Positions 42,211 to 52,318 of a stretch of DNA of 64,000 bases are shown piece by piece. Location of the stretch: assembly GCF_027943255.1 (NCBI RefSeq), contig NW_026562179.1, positions 6,078,501 to 6,142,500 of the forward strand. The letters are read 5' to 3'. Within the stretch, counting starts at the first letter, position 1. Every line of letters begins with the position of its first letter. The notes under the pieces are model-generated. The model searched no databases. It saw nothing but the letters and a program-made list of their open reading frames with translations, and was not told where the DNA came from. The position numbers and the translations under genes were made by a program. The stretch is from Anastrepha obliqua (Eukaryota; Arthropoda; Insecta; Diptera; Tephritidae).

Positions 42211-43335
42211 GTTCCAATCGGCAGGCATGCTTTCATCCGACCGTATTTTGCATAGGAGCTGATGCATGCACCTTACCAGCTCCTAGCTGCCATGTTTGAA
42301 TAGCTCAGCCGGCAGTCCGTCGGCGCCCGCGGCACCTTACCAGCTTCTCGCCGCCATGTTTGAATAGCTCAGCCGGCAGTCCGTCCGGGCCGTTTGATAC
42401 CAAACGAGGTTTCGGACAGGGTGACTCGCTGTCGTGTGACTTCTTTAACCTGAGGTTGGAGAGCATCGTACGAGCCGCAGAACTTAATCGCTCAGGCACA
42501 ATATTTTATAAGAGCCTACAATTGTTGGCGTATGCCGATGATATCGATATCATCGGCCTTAACAACCGCGCTGTTAGTTCTGCCTTCTCCAAACTGGATA
42601 AAGAGGCAAAGCGAATGGGTCTGGTGGTGAACGAGGACAAAACGAAGTACCTACTGTCTTCAAACAAACAGTCGGCGCACTCGCGTATCGGCACCCACAT
42701 CACTGTAGACAGTTATAATTTCGAGGTTGTAAAAGACTTCGTTTATTTAGGAACCAGCATTAACACCGATAACAATGTCAGCCTTGAAATCCAACGTAGA
42801 ATCTCTCTTGCCAACAAGTGCTACTTTGGACTAAGTAGGCAACTGAGCAGTAAAGTCCTCTCTCGACGAACAAAGCTAACACTCTACAAGCCTCTCATCA
42901 TGCCCGTCCGAACGTATGGCGCAGAAGCTTGGACGATGACAACATCCGATGAAACGACGCTTGGAGTGTTCGAGAGAAAGATTCTGCGTAGGATTTTTGG
43001 ACCTTTGCACGTTGGCAACGGCGAATATCGCAGACGATGGAACGATGAGCTGTATGAGCTTTACGACGACATAGACATAGCGCAGCGGGTCATGTCGTCC
43101 GAATGGATACAAACGCTCCGGGTTTGAAAGTATTCGATGCGGTACTAGCTGGTGGTAGCAGAGGAAGAGGAAGGCCTCCTCTGCGTTGGGAAGATCAGGT
43201 GGGGAAGGACTTGGCTTCACTTGGTGTGTCCAATTGGCGCCGGTTAGCACGTGAATGAAACGACTGGCGCGCTTTGTTGAGCTCGGCCAAAATCGCGTAA
43301 GCGGTTATCGCGCCAATTAAGAAGAAGAAGAAAAG
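42211..43335 (+). mobile_element. RTE-like LINE, copy 3, with 5' inversion
   Basis: The first part (42211-42387) is RTE RT sequence on the minus strand, with a 55-60 base stretch repeated (about 42273-42330 and 42331-42387). From 42388 the sequence continues on the plus strand from the RT palm to a (GAA)n tail at 43318-43333. ATTTAGATTT at 42201-42210 and 43336-43345 is a 10-bp target duplication. Internal inversion next to a 5' truncation with one outer duplication is the product of twin priming during target-primed reverse transcription. Confidence 0.9.
42360..43127 (+). pseudogene. RTE-like RT palm and C-terminus (255 codons)
   Basis: The first dozen residues come from the inverted segment. 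From residue about 12 it reads FDTKRGFGQGDSLSCDFFNL, then LLAYADDIDIIGLNNRAVSS (YADD intact), NEDKTKYLLSSNKQSAHSR, FVYLGTSINTDNNVSLEIQR and YGAEAWTMTTSDETTLGVFE. A deletion near 43085 removes the RLRWLGH block. It is the least damaged RT C-terminus of this family here and suggests a comparatively young insertion. Confidence 0.85.
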
Positions 43336-43391
43336 ATTTAGATTTTTTTTTCAAACAAAAAAAAGTTATTTATTAATATTTCATACATATA

Positions 43392-43933
43392 GGGTTTTTC
43401 AGTAAGAGCGGTTCAACTTTTGAACTTTTTTGAATAAAACACAAACGGTTTGACTTTTTTAACTAATTTTTTTTTTATTATCGAATTTGAACATATACAT
43501 TTAAGTATGAAATTCGAATTCTTTTGCATGACCACCGCGTGTACGTTTTACGAAGTCCAATCGTTGAACCCAATTTTCGACCACTCTTTTGCATAAATCG
43601 GCCGAAATTCCAGCAATTTCGCGTTCAATATTGGCTCTGAGCTCACAAATCGTCGCCGGCTTGTTACTGCAGACCAATGACTTCACATAACCCCAAAACG
43701 GGACGGCTTGTTAAATGGACCGTAAAATGGCCGTAATGCTCTTAAAGTAGCAGCAACAGAACGATTATTTTCATAAAAAATTTGCACGATTTGCAATCGT
43801 TGCTCAAGTGTGTAGCGTTCCATGATGAAATGTATACTAATGAAGTTTTCAAATGACAAGCGAAAAATAAAAAATATTGCGTCGTTCGCCCTCCCTATCG
43901 GAAAAAAGTTGAAGCGCACCTATTGAATAACCC
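43392..43933 (-). mobile_element. internally deleted Tc1/mariner-superfamily element
   Basis: The ends GGGTTTTTCAGTAAGAGCGG (43392) and, on the other strand, GGGTTATTCAATAGGTGCGC (43933) are imperfect inverted repeats continuing into TTCAACTTTT. The 78-codon minus frame 43683-43919 contains MERYTLEQRLQIVQIFYENN and RSVAATLRALR, an N-terminal helix-turn-helix. The frame 43501-43686 reads SLVCSNKPATICELRANIER and WVQRLDFVKRTRGGHAKEFE, a transposase C-terminus. The junction near 43700 joins the two, so the whole catalytic centre is missing. It depends on a full-length relative; a decayed middle part of such a transposase is at 62728-62960. Confidence 0.7.
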
Positions 43934-44024
43934 ATTATATATGTTTTATTTGAAAAAATATCAAATATTAATACTGAAGATCGGAAACCCGAACCTACCC
44001 ACCGAAAACTGAAGGGTAGTTAAG

Positions 44025-44300
44025 GTGGAAGAGCCTTCAGGAAACTCCAGACATGTCACGCTGCTCCTGGACCAGGAAAGCGTTCAAGCACTGGACGACC
44101 GCAAGGAGATTGTGGCGTTCGGGTTCATCACCACTACCATCTGGACCTATCAGCCGAAAAATCTCCTCGCACCCAGCGAAGAGAGTGCGGCGGCCCCCGA
44201 TATGGATGTCGATAAGCCTCTCTCACAAGCTTCGACGATAGAGTCCGACTCGGAATCGAACAGCGAACTTGTGGGACACTTATTCAATATTCACTTTTGA
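44025..44300 (+). pseudogene. LOA G ORF1 C-terminus
   Basis: 91 codons: HVTLLLDQESVQALDDRKEI and VAFGFITTTIWTYQPKN, the end of the ORF1 RNA-binding-type domain, then an acidic, serine-rich tail (ESDSESNSEL). The corresponding segment of LOA B reads NAFLLLVVRVDEAGLMSWAF. The N-terminal part of ORF1 is not present upstream of 43985. Confidence 0.65.
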
Positions 44301-44306
44301 ATAGCG

Positions 44307-46586
44307 GTGTTGAAACGAACGCCACAGTCATTGAATGTTCGTCTAACAGTGCTGCAGATTAATCTGCATCATTTTAAAGCTGCCTCAGCAGCCCTCATTC
44401 TTCGTCTCTCTGACCTCAGTGAGGACATCATTCTCATCCAAGAACCTTGGATATCAAACGACAAGATATGCGGCCAGAAAGATAGGCACTACACCTTGTT
44501 TCAAGGTGGGGCTAACGTCAGATCGCGCTCTTGTATTCTCATTCGAAAACATATTAATGCTTTTCTTCTTCCCTTCAGCAATGGTGACACCACTGCCATA
44601 GAGGTTGAAGCTGTCCACGGCCCGATTTGGATTATGTCGGCTTACATGCCTTACGACGCAGCGGAGGCGCCTCCTCCTGAAGCAGTGAGAAGGGTCGTCA
44701 ATACGGCGCATCTGAAGCAGAAACGCATCATCATTGGAGCAGACGCTAATGCCCATCATATTGTTTGGGGTAGTACAAACAACAACCCACGAGGTGAGCA
44801 ACTCTTTGACTACATTCTAGCGAATAAGCTTGATATATGTAATAGAGGTGATGTCCCTACGTTTCTTAACTCGTCTAGAAGAGAGGTACTCAATATTACT
44901 CTTGCTAGCGAATCATGTACACAACTGGTGCAGGACTGGAGCGTTGATAAACAGCACTCTTTTTCCGACCACCAATATATAAAATTCACTCTAAAAGCCG
45001 AAACGGCAAAACCCATGAAGTACCTTAACAAAAAACGTATGAATTGGATCAAATATAAACAACATCTTGCCAACAGACTTCCTGACATCAGTCAGTTTGA
45101 AATAGCAAATAAAAACGATATCGAAAGCGCTGTCAACATGATAACGAAGACGTGTCAAAGCGCAGTACGACAATCTTGTCCCCTGACAAAAACAGGAGGT
45201 AAGCATAAACCTTTTTGGTGGACTCCAGAAATCTCAGAACTTCGCAATCGAACTCGGAAACTCTTTAGCCAATCTAAAATAACAGACGAATGGGAAGAAT
45301 ATCGACAATGTCTCAAAGACTTTAAGAACGCTGTCAGAAGTGCAAAACGCACATCCTGGCGATTATACACTCAAGAATTAGAGAACACTTCAGAGGTAAG
45401 CAGACTACGCAAGATTCTTGCATCGAACCCAGTCTCTCCCAGTTTTATCATGACTCAAGATGGAACTTGGACTACCTCAACTGACCACACTCTTAGAATA
45501 CTTCTAGAATCTCACTTTCCCGGCTGTGTTGCCAACTTACCTGCACTTCCCAGCACTCTTCCGAGTAATTATGGGAATAGATCAGATCTAATCAGCTCTA
45601 ATAGCATCTCTACAGCAATTTTAAGTTTTAAAAAATTTAAATCACCAGGTCCTGACAATATCATTCCAGCAGAACTTCAAGAAGGACTGAAAATTCTACT
45701 GCCTTGGTTAACAAGGATCTTTAACAAGTGTTTAAATCTCTCTTACCTTCCGACAATTTAGAAGAAATCGAAGGTAGTATTCATTCCGAAAACGGGGAAG
45801 CCTTCACACTGCAAACCAAACGACTTCAGGCCCATTAGCCTAACCTCTTTTTGTTTAAAGGCTTTTGAAAAAGTCTTAGATGAGCAAATCAAAACTCAAC
45901 TTGATACTAAGTCGATCTCTGAGGCACAACATGCCTACACTAAAGGGAAATCGACTGAAATGGCACTTCATTCACTGGTGCAAACAGTGGAAACTTCCCT
46001 TCACAATAAGGAGTGATCTCTTGTCGCATTTATGGACATAGAAGGCGCTTTTAATAATATTGAACCCAACGCTATTTTGTCTGAAATTGCCAAATTGGGT
46101 ATTAATTACTCCATCCGAAAGATGATCGAACAAATGCTCCAAAATAGAATAATCACTTCAGAGCTTGGGTTAAGCCGCATGAGAATGTACGCCGTCAAAG
46201 GCACTCCTCAAGGCGGAGTACTTTCACCCCTTCTCTGGAATCTCGCTGTAAACAGTTTGTTTCGAAATCTCGAAAAAGCAGGCTGCAAGGTTGTAGCCTA
46301 TGCAGATGATATTGCTCTCTGCGTGTCAGGCAAACACCTGAAAACCCTCACTGAGCTCATGCAACGCTCAATCAATATTCTGTCAAAATGGTGCACCAAA
46401 TGCGGACTAAATGCGAATCCAGCAAAGACAGATCTTGTTCTCTTCAATAAGAAACAACAATCTCCTCCACTGCAAACAATAACTTTAAAAGGGGAATCAT
46501 TACTCCTATCTGATTCAGCTAAATATCTAGGAGTTATTCTAGATAGGAAGTTGAGTTTGGAAATTGAACATCTAAAACAGATGTAA
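44307..46586 (+). pseudogene. LOA G ORF2: endonuclease and RT, two in-frame stops
   Basis: One frame runs for about 760 codons, broken only by TAG at 45759-45761 and TGA at 46014-46016. Endonuclease (residues about 10-235): LQINLHHFKAA, ILIQEPWISN, IIIGADANAHHIVWGS, NITLAS and HSFSDHQYIKFTL, so Glu, Asp-Asn and SDH catalytic residues are all present. Linker: basic, 240-420. RT: FKKFKSPGPDNIIPAELQEG, then after the first stop FRPISLTSFCLKAFEKVL, VAFMDIEGAFNN, GTPQGGVLSPLLWN, VAYADDIALCVSG and AKYLGVILDRKL. All RT catalytic motifs are intact. The frame is finally lost at 46586 by a shift in the thumb. This protein would nick DNA and copy element RNA onto it. Confidence 0.9.
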
Positions 46587-46845
46587 AAAAGCTTTCATAG
46601 CTCTTTATACTTGTAAGAAAACTATAGGCAAAACCTGGGGGTTTTCACCTCGGATCATTTATTGGATATATACCTCGATCATCAAACCGATACTCTTCTG
46701 CGGTGTGGTTGTATGGTGAACAGCTCTCGAAAAACGGTGTAGAGTAGCCACAATTGATCGAGTCCAAAGAACAGTCTGCCTCCTGATAACAGGATGCTTA
46801 AGTACAACACCTACTAAGGCTCGAAATACGTTGCTTCACTTCACT

Positions 46846-46963
46846 AGATATTATATATATGTATATGTTTTATTTAACAAAGAAAAAGCGCTGATGGTAA
46901 AAATTCGAAATAAAAATACCGGAATTTTCACTCTACCTATTATTAATATTTGGTACATATACA
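46846..46963. other. AT-rich spacer
   Basis: About 120 bases of AT-rich sequence between truncated LOA G and the Helitron. Nothing recognisable. Confidence 0.5.
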
Positions 46964-47682
46964 TCTTCTATATATATAAAAATGAAATGATGTTCGTTTG
47001 TCCGCATTTTTTTGGGCCGATACGAGGCCAATTTTATTCGTTCTTTTTTCATACTATAGGGATCCACTAGGGGAAGGTTTTTAGCAAAAAAAAATTTCTT
47101 TTAAATATTTTCTTCATATAAAAAAAAGAAAAAATCAAAATATTGTCCAAAACAAAACTTGCTCGATTGTTAGATTAAAGTAAGTTTCGAATCGACATTC
47201 ATTTTATGTGTACAACTTTTTTTGAATTTTTTGTATTTGTATTGTGATACAGAAATGTATTGTATACAGAAATTTCAAATGATTCGAATGAAATTTTTTT
47301 TTTTTTTTTATTTCTTCCATAAAATATTACACCTGTCGTTAGACAATAAGTAATTTGATTTACAAAAAGATGGAATGAGAGTGATATTGAAGGGCCAATG
47401 CCCCCAAGCTCATTTAGAAGAAATATATACATATTATTTAAAAACAAGTGGTTAACAAGCAATGATATATACGATTAGTTGACAATTGATTACAAGGATT
47501 TTGCAAGATCTGTTGGTGTTTGACGGTTAAGCCGACTTTGGGTAGATTTTTCTTTATTTGGTAGTCTTCTCATCATAGGATTTGTATGCGTTTATAGTCT
47601 ATTTATGTGTCTTCTGCTAGCGCTTTGTATTGTTTCATCAATAGTATCGATGTCAAGGTCGCGATGAATATCTGCGTTAGGT

Positions 47683-48167
47683 ATGTACCAAGGTGCATTA
47701 GTTAAGGTCCTAAGTATTTATGAAAATAATGTTTCAATTCAATTGAGCAATGCTTTCTTTGACCAATTCTATATAGAAATGAATGCGTTTGCAAACGATG
47801 TTTTCGGCTATGAACAAATGTTGGAATCGAATGAAAAAGGAAAGAAACGCGAAATGATAAAAAAAATTCTTGGAAAATTTAAAATGAATGGTGCTTCATT
47901 GGAAAAATTCAAAGGTAATAAGAACATACACAAGATAAAGTTAGAATTCGAATTTTTAGATTTATTTTGTTTATTTCTCATTTTTTTTCAGAAGTACACC
48001 ACACAACAACTCATTCCAACTCTGATTTTGAAATCCTGTTGGAATTGGTGATCGATAATTTTGTCACTATAATGGTCAATGGAAATTTGCGTGTATCAGA
48101 CCCTGCATATTATTTACCATATCAACTTTTTATGGAACATATGGACCAAATGAACACAAAAAAATAA
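47683..48167 (+). CDS. two-exon 135-residue protein of unknown function inside Helitron
   Basis: Exon 1 (47683-47914) ends AAAG before GTAATAAG; exon 2 begins at 47992 after a T-rich tract ending CAG. The 77-base intron is phase 1, and the joined frame is open from Met at 47683 to TAA at 48165-48167. Residues 1-78 include NAFFDQFYIEMNAFANDVFG and REMIKKILGKFKMNGASLEK; residues 79-135 include SDFEILLELVIDNFVTIMVN and DPAYYLPYQLFMEHMDQMN. It is largely helical in pattern with no signal peptide. I do not recognise a family. It may be the end of a longer host gene captured at DNA level; an exon 5' of 47683 cannot be excluded, because GGT precedes the ATG in open frame. Confidence 0.6.
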
Positions 48168-48414
48168 TTTAGTTTTGTTTTGATTTTTTGCAACATTTTG
48201 GTCTTCAGTTAATACAATAAAAACAATACTGTTTTTTCGTGAACACAAAATTCTAAATTTATTACGTTGTTTGTTTAGAATTTTTTTAGAAAAAAAGTAA
48301 ATTTTTTGGTTTTGAGGAAATTTGTTTATTGTTGCTATTTGTGAAAGCGTAGATATTTGTAAGTATTTGACTATAATCCTAAAAGTTAATGGAATACCAC
48401 TATGACACATAGAA

Positions 48415-48970
48415 AACATTTTTTCAAAGGGGTGTTTTTCGAAAATTATAAAAAAAATTGTTTTAAAAAATTTTGAAGAAATAAAGTAAAATAAAAAAAT
48501 TTCGAAAGCATGAAATTTTTTCAAAACCAAATTTTCCTCAAAAAGATAAAAGAAATTTCTTCGAAGAGGTGTTTTTCTAAAATTACAAAAAAAAAATTTC
48601 AAAAATTTTAAACAAATAAATACCCTTTTTCAAGGGTATGAAATTTTTTCAAAACAAAATTTTCTGAAAACCAAACAAAATTAAAAAAAAAATGGTGTTT
48701 TCAAAGCATTTCATATTCCACTATTAATAGAGAATACATTTTTTCGAGGGGGTGTTTTTCAAAGCGGAAAAAAATCTTTTTTAACAAATCAATTTAAACT
48801 TTTTTCAAGAACAAAATTTTCTCAAAAACGTTAAATTAAAAAAAAATAGTTTTTTCAAAATATTTAATTTTCAGCAATTAACTGAGAAGAAATTTCTTAG
48901 AGCGAAGTGTTTTTCAAAACTTCAAAAAACACTTTTTAACCAAAAAAAAATAAACCTTTTTTCAAAAACA
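48415..48970. repeat. degenerate A/T-rich tandem repeat in Helitron
   Basis: A word of the form GRGGTGTTTTTCNAAA recurs at about 48428, 48567, 48743 and 48905, with spacing 139-176 bases, each followed by runs of A and TTTTTTCAAAAC. This is a decayed minisatellite of about four units. It is not coding. Confidence 0.6.
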
Positions 48971-48974
48971 ACAG

Positions 48975-49672
48975 GAACGATAACATTGCCTAACAATTTC
49001 TGCACTTTTGCACAGTCTAAAGAGGCATTGATTGACTCAGCGAAAGAGCAATTTTAGCTGGGAAAAATAAGGACGTCAATGATATAAATTCAGCTATTTT
49101 AGATCAAATACCTGGTGAAATAGTTGCGTATAAGTCAATGGACACTATTACTGATCAAGATGAGGTCGTAAATTATCCAACTGAATTCTTAAACTCACTC
49201 GATTTGCCAGGCTTACCACCTCATAATTTACGATTAAAAATTGGAGCACCGATTGATATTAATGTGTCACGACTTTGCAACGGTACCAGACTCGCTGTGA
49301 AGAAGCTAATGGGTAACATTATCGAAGCAACAATTTTGAAAGGGAAGTACAAAGGAGAAGACATTTTGATACCCTGAATTCCACTGATTCCGGCGGATTT
49401 ACCATTCGATTTCAAACGTTTGCAGTTCCCTATTCGCCTTGCCTTCGCTATGAGAATTAATAAGGCAAGGACAGTCTCTACAAATGTGCGGTATTAATTT
49501 AGAATACCCAATTTTTTCTCATGGACAATTGTATGTAGCTTGCTCACGAGTTGGCAAACCACCGTCATTATTCACGCGAAAGATGAAAAAACCAAAAACG
49601 TTGTCTACCAAAAAGTGTTACAATAAAGTTCGAATGAAATTGTATCAAAGAATTTGCTTTGTTTCGTATTAG
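48975..49672 (+). pseudogene. Helitron Pif1-like helicase C-terminus
   Basis: Words include ITLPNNFCTFAQSKEALID, LAGKNKDVNDINSAILDQIP and, in the 79-codon frame 49138-49377, YPTEFLNSLDLPGLPPHNLR, LCNGTRLAVKKLMGNIIEA. After a stop, 49380-49670 reads PADLPFDFKRLQFPIRLAFA and SHGQLYVACSRVGKP, the last superfamily 1 helicase motifs. The usual INKAQGQS block is replaced by INKARTVS through a small deletion. Helicase motifs I to IV lie upstream in intact elements and are missing. The protein would unwind DNA during rolling-circle transposition. Confidence 0.8.
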
Positions 49673-49739
49673 TTTTATTCTCTTTCAGTAAATCATTGAA
49701 TTTATCGTCTAGCGAAGCGGGCGAGGGTACGCTAGTATA

Positions 49740-50237
49740 TCTATACTATAAAGGTGAATGAATGTCTGTACGTTGTCCGCGCATCACTACGAAACGACAA
49801 CACCAAATGACGTAAAAACTTTTATACATTCATATTTTCACCCAATGAAGGTTATAGACATGTTTTAATGATGTAACTCCCTTCCCAGAGCCCCCAGGCC
49901 GCGCCACCACTCTCATTCGTCACTAATAATCAAATATTTGCTTAAATTTAATCTAAAAAATTTTAGTTTTTCCTATTTCCCACTATTTATAGCACACTCT
50001 AGACTTCATAATCCGCATAAGATGTTCAACTTTGACCCAAATGCAAAGTTCAAAAACGGTTTGAGACAGAAAATTAATAAAAATAATTTTGCTTGCAACG
50101 GATGGCGGGTATTGTAATATTATGGTTATTAATAAAAAATTATTTTCTATGAAATTATTGTTTGTAGTTCTTTTATATACATATCCTAAATCCCACAAAA
50201 CTACTCCTACGCGAGCGAGGCTGCGTGTTAAAGCTAG
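49740..50237 (+). mobile_element. non-autonomous Helitron, 498 bp
   Basis: It begins TCTATACTATAAAGGTGAAT four bases after the previous Helitron ends, and ends GCGTGTTAAAGCTAG with CTAG at 50234-50237, host bases A and T. Its 3' half (about 49975-50237) is the same sequence that is repeated in tandem on the minus strand at 52319 and 56847. Here it is present once. It encodes no protein. Confidence 0.85.
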
Positions 50238-50489
50238 TGTATATAGGTATATAAGTTATATTAAAAAAAAGCGCTACAGGTGAAAACCATTTCGCTATTC
50301 TAATAGAAGAGTGTGTGGAAATTATGTTCCTATGTTGCTTCGTTTTATTTCGCGTTCACATTGTTTTCTTTTCTTCTGGCAGCACTCAATTTCAGCGATT
50401 CTTTTTAGTTATTGTTAATATGGCTGGCATACTTGGAGTTTGCAACTTAAAAATGCAATTTAAATTGTTAATTTTTGAAATATATCAAT
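50238..50489. other. unassigned spacer
   Basis: About 250 bases, AT-rich, without coding pattern or clear terminal repeat. Confidence 0.4.
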
Positions 50490-51014
50490 AAAAAGTGTTA
50501 GAAACGTGTGTGTATGTTACACAGTAATAATAATTATTACAATACATGTGGTAAGTGCACTTATTGTATCAAAATTTGGTGAAGGTAAAAGACAAATTTT
50601 ATTAACAAATAACTTAAAAACTATTTTTAATGGAATAGTCTTGGTGCTAGTTTTAGCCAAATAAGCACTAAATAAACATATCCTGTGAATTTCATTGGAA
50701 AATTCGTAATATTTCTCTCAAAACAAGCGACGGGGCATTGTAAGGAGTCCTAGCCAACCCTGGCTACGCCGTTTTTAGTATTTTTACTTAGAAATTGTTT
50801 TCGGGTGGGCGGCCTCAACACACTCACACGCGTGTTCTTACTTATTTTTATCCTTATATTCGAATTATTTTTATTAAAATTAAATGCAAATGCATTTGTC
50901 CATACAATCACTTTCCAATTTTAAGTGCGATTAAGAAGAAGATTGGAATGACAGCAGTATGGTGTTGCCGGATGCCTGCAAATGGAAACAAAAATATGAA
51001 CAAAAATTAAGAAT

Positions 51015-51272
51015 TTGAGTTTAGTGTTAATGATAGGGATGGGGGTTATTTTGCCTCTTTACTACATACACGCATATCACATTTTAATTTTGGGTTCAAT
51101 GGCGTTAACGCGAAAAAGAGTTCTACGCAAAAAAACTGTGAATTGCGTAGCCGGAGTTGGACTGATAAGGGTTATTTTTGTGAAAGGAAACAATTTTTTT
51201 AATAAAGACAACTACGACTACCTTATCTGTTTTGCAGATAGTCGAGTTTTTGTGGAGAAAATTTGTTTATAA
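51015..51272 (+). other. 85-codon open frame repeated in the duplication (function unknown)
   Basis: The frame starts MSLVLMIGMGVILPLYYIHA, a hydrophobic N-terminus, then RKRVLRKKTVNCVAGVGLIR and FADSRVFVEKICL. An equivalent frame with a 96-base internal duplication occurs at 55349-55702. The two share frame and stop, but this may reflect recent duplication rather than selection. No family is recognised; likely repeat-derived. Confidence 0.3.
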
Positions 51273-52223
51273 AAAGCATGAGGACCCATTTGTAAAACTG
51301 ATCAAAGCAATACAATACACTTATAAACCGTAATTTTTTTTTTTACTTTATTATTTTTTGTGATACACTTAATATCATTGTTTTTAAGTTTAAAAGAGTT
51401 GTATGTTTTTATTTTCAAAAATATTTCTCAATTTTAAGTTACAGCAAAAAATACTGCAGTTTTACAATGAACCTTCCACTGAACATCTCTGCATAGGAAC
51501 TGCGTTTTTATTTCAGGTGTGTGGCAACACCTACTTTTCGCTAAATTACAGAACTTTAACACTAAATTCCTTATAAAGTATAAGCCTCCGGAGGGTGCGG
51601 TTTTCAGATTTAAGATGGGGATACATCCCTTTAACCCTCCCTTTTAACCTTTTTTTCAAAGCAATAGACATTATAGTAAATATTTCCTAAAACACGGATG
51701 TGGGTGTATATTTTTTGAATTTAAGTGAAGTTTAGAAAACTATATATGATAATATGCCTAACTATAGTGAAGTTCCCGAGGACAAATCATCCGGAGTAAT
51801 TGGCAGATACAAAGGTTGTTCCTGAATCACTCCCTAACATCTCCAGCAAGTTTCATTAAATAAGTCATTATACTTTGACTAAAATTGTAGATGTAACGTT
51901 TTATAAACCCGACCCTATTTGATTTCAAAGCTTGTAAAATTTACCAACAATTATATTTTATGATTTCAACAAGCAGAAGTGCTGCCAGACACCTTAAAAA
52001 TACACAATACAAAACATCATAGAGGATAATAAATGAATATAAAAGAAATTTTATAGTTCGTATCTGCATTTATGCATATAATAATAATAATTAATTAATA
52101 CTTGATTTGTAGTAAAACATGTTTTATGCATTTTCAGTTTATGGATTTGTACTTGATGGGTATATTTAGATTTTTATTAAAAAAATTGTTTAATACATAT
52201 GTATGTATATATTATGATACATA

Positions 52224-52318
52224 CAGTCAGCGTCAAAATAAAGTGTACACCACATTTTGTTAAGGTTTGACTATTTGTTTACTTATTTTATAATTTCAAT
52301 TATTTGTTTATAAAAATA
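52224..52318. mobile_element. left inverted end of a Tc1-like element, copy A
   Basis: CAGTCAGCGTCAAAATAAAG at 52224, preceded by TA, is identical to the left end of the element at 56752 and inverted relative to its right end at about 58660. Only this 95-base end is present before the Helitron; the other end is lost with the truncation at 53617. Confidence 0.6.

Larger units (their letters stand above)
43985..46845 (+). mobile_element. LOA-clade LINE G (best preserved, 3'-truncated)
   Basis: Plus-strand LOA copy containing the end of ORF1 (44025-44300), then ORF2 with endonuclease and RT (44307-46600) and RT thumb continuing with shifts to 46845, where AT-rich sequence begins. The RNase H and C-terminal domain are missing. 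ORF1 stops at 44298-44300 and ORF2 starts at 44307, close spacing similar to the overlap in LOA E. Few lesions compared with other LOA copies suggest it is the youngest of them. Confidence 0.85.
46964..49735 (+). mobile_element. Helitron with helicase remnant and an internal two-exon frame
   Basis: The 5' end TCTTCTATATATATAAAAAT at 46964 and the 3' end GGCGAGGGTACGCTAG (CTAG at 49732-49735) are typical Helitron termini; host bases are A before and T after. Inside, a Pif1-type helicase C-terminus is at 48975-49672, a degenerate tandem repeat at 48415-48970 and a two-exon reading frame at 47683-48167. The Rep nuclease and most of the helicase are absent, so it cannot move alone. 46980-47680 holds no supported gene, though 47520-47680 is weakly coding-like on the minus strand. 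Confidence 0.75.

Noticed and set aside
48415..48970. CRISPR-like or satellite array
   Set aside because: Repeats are degenerate, long and A/T-rich with spacing 139-176 bases and no conserved short repeat with unique spacers.
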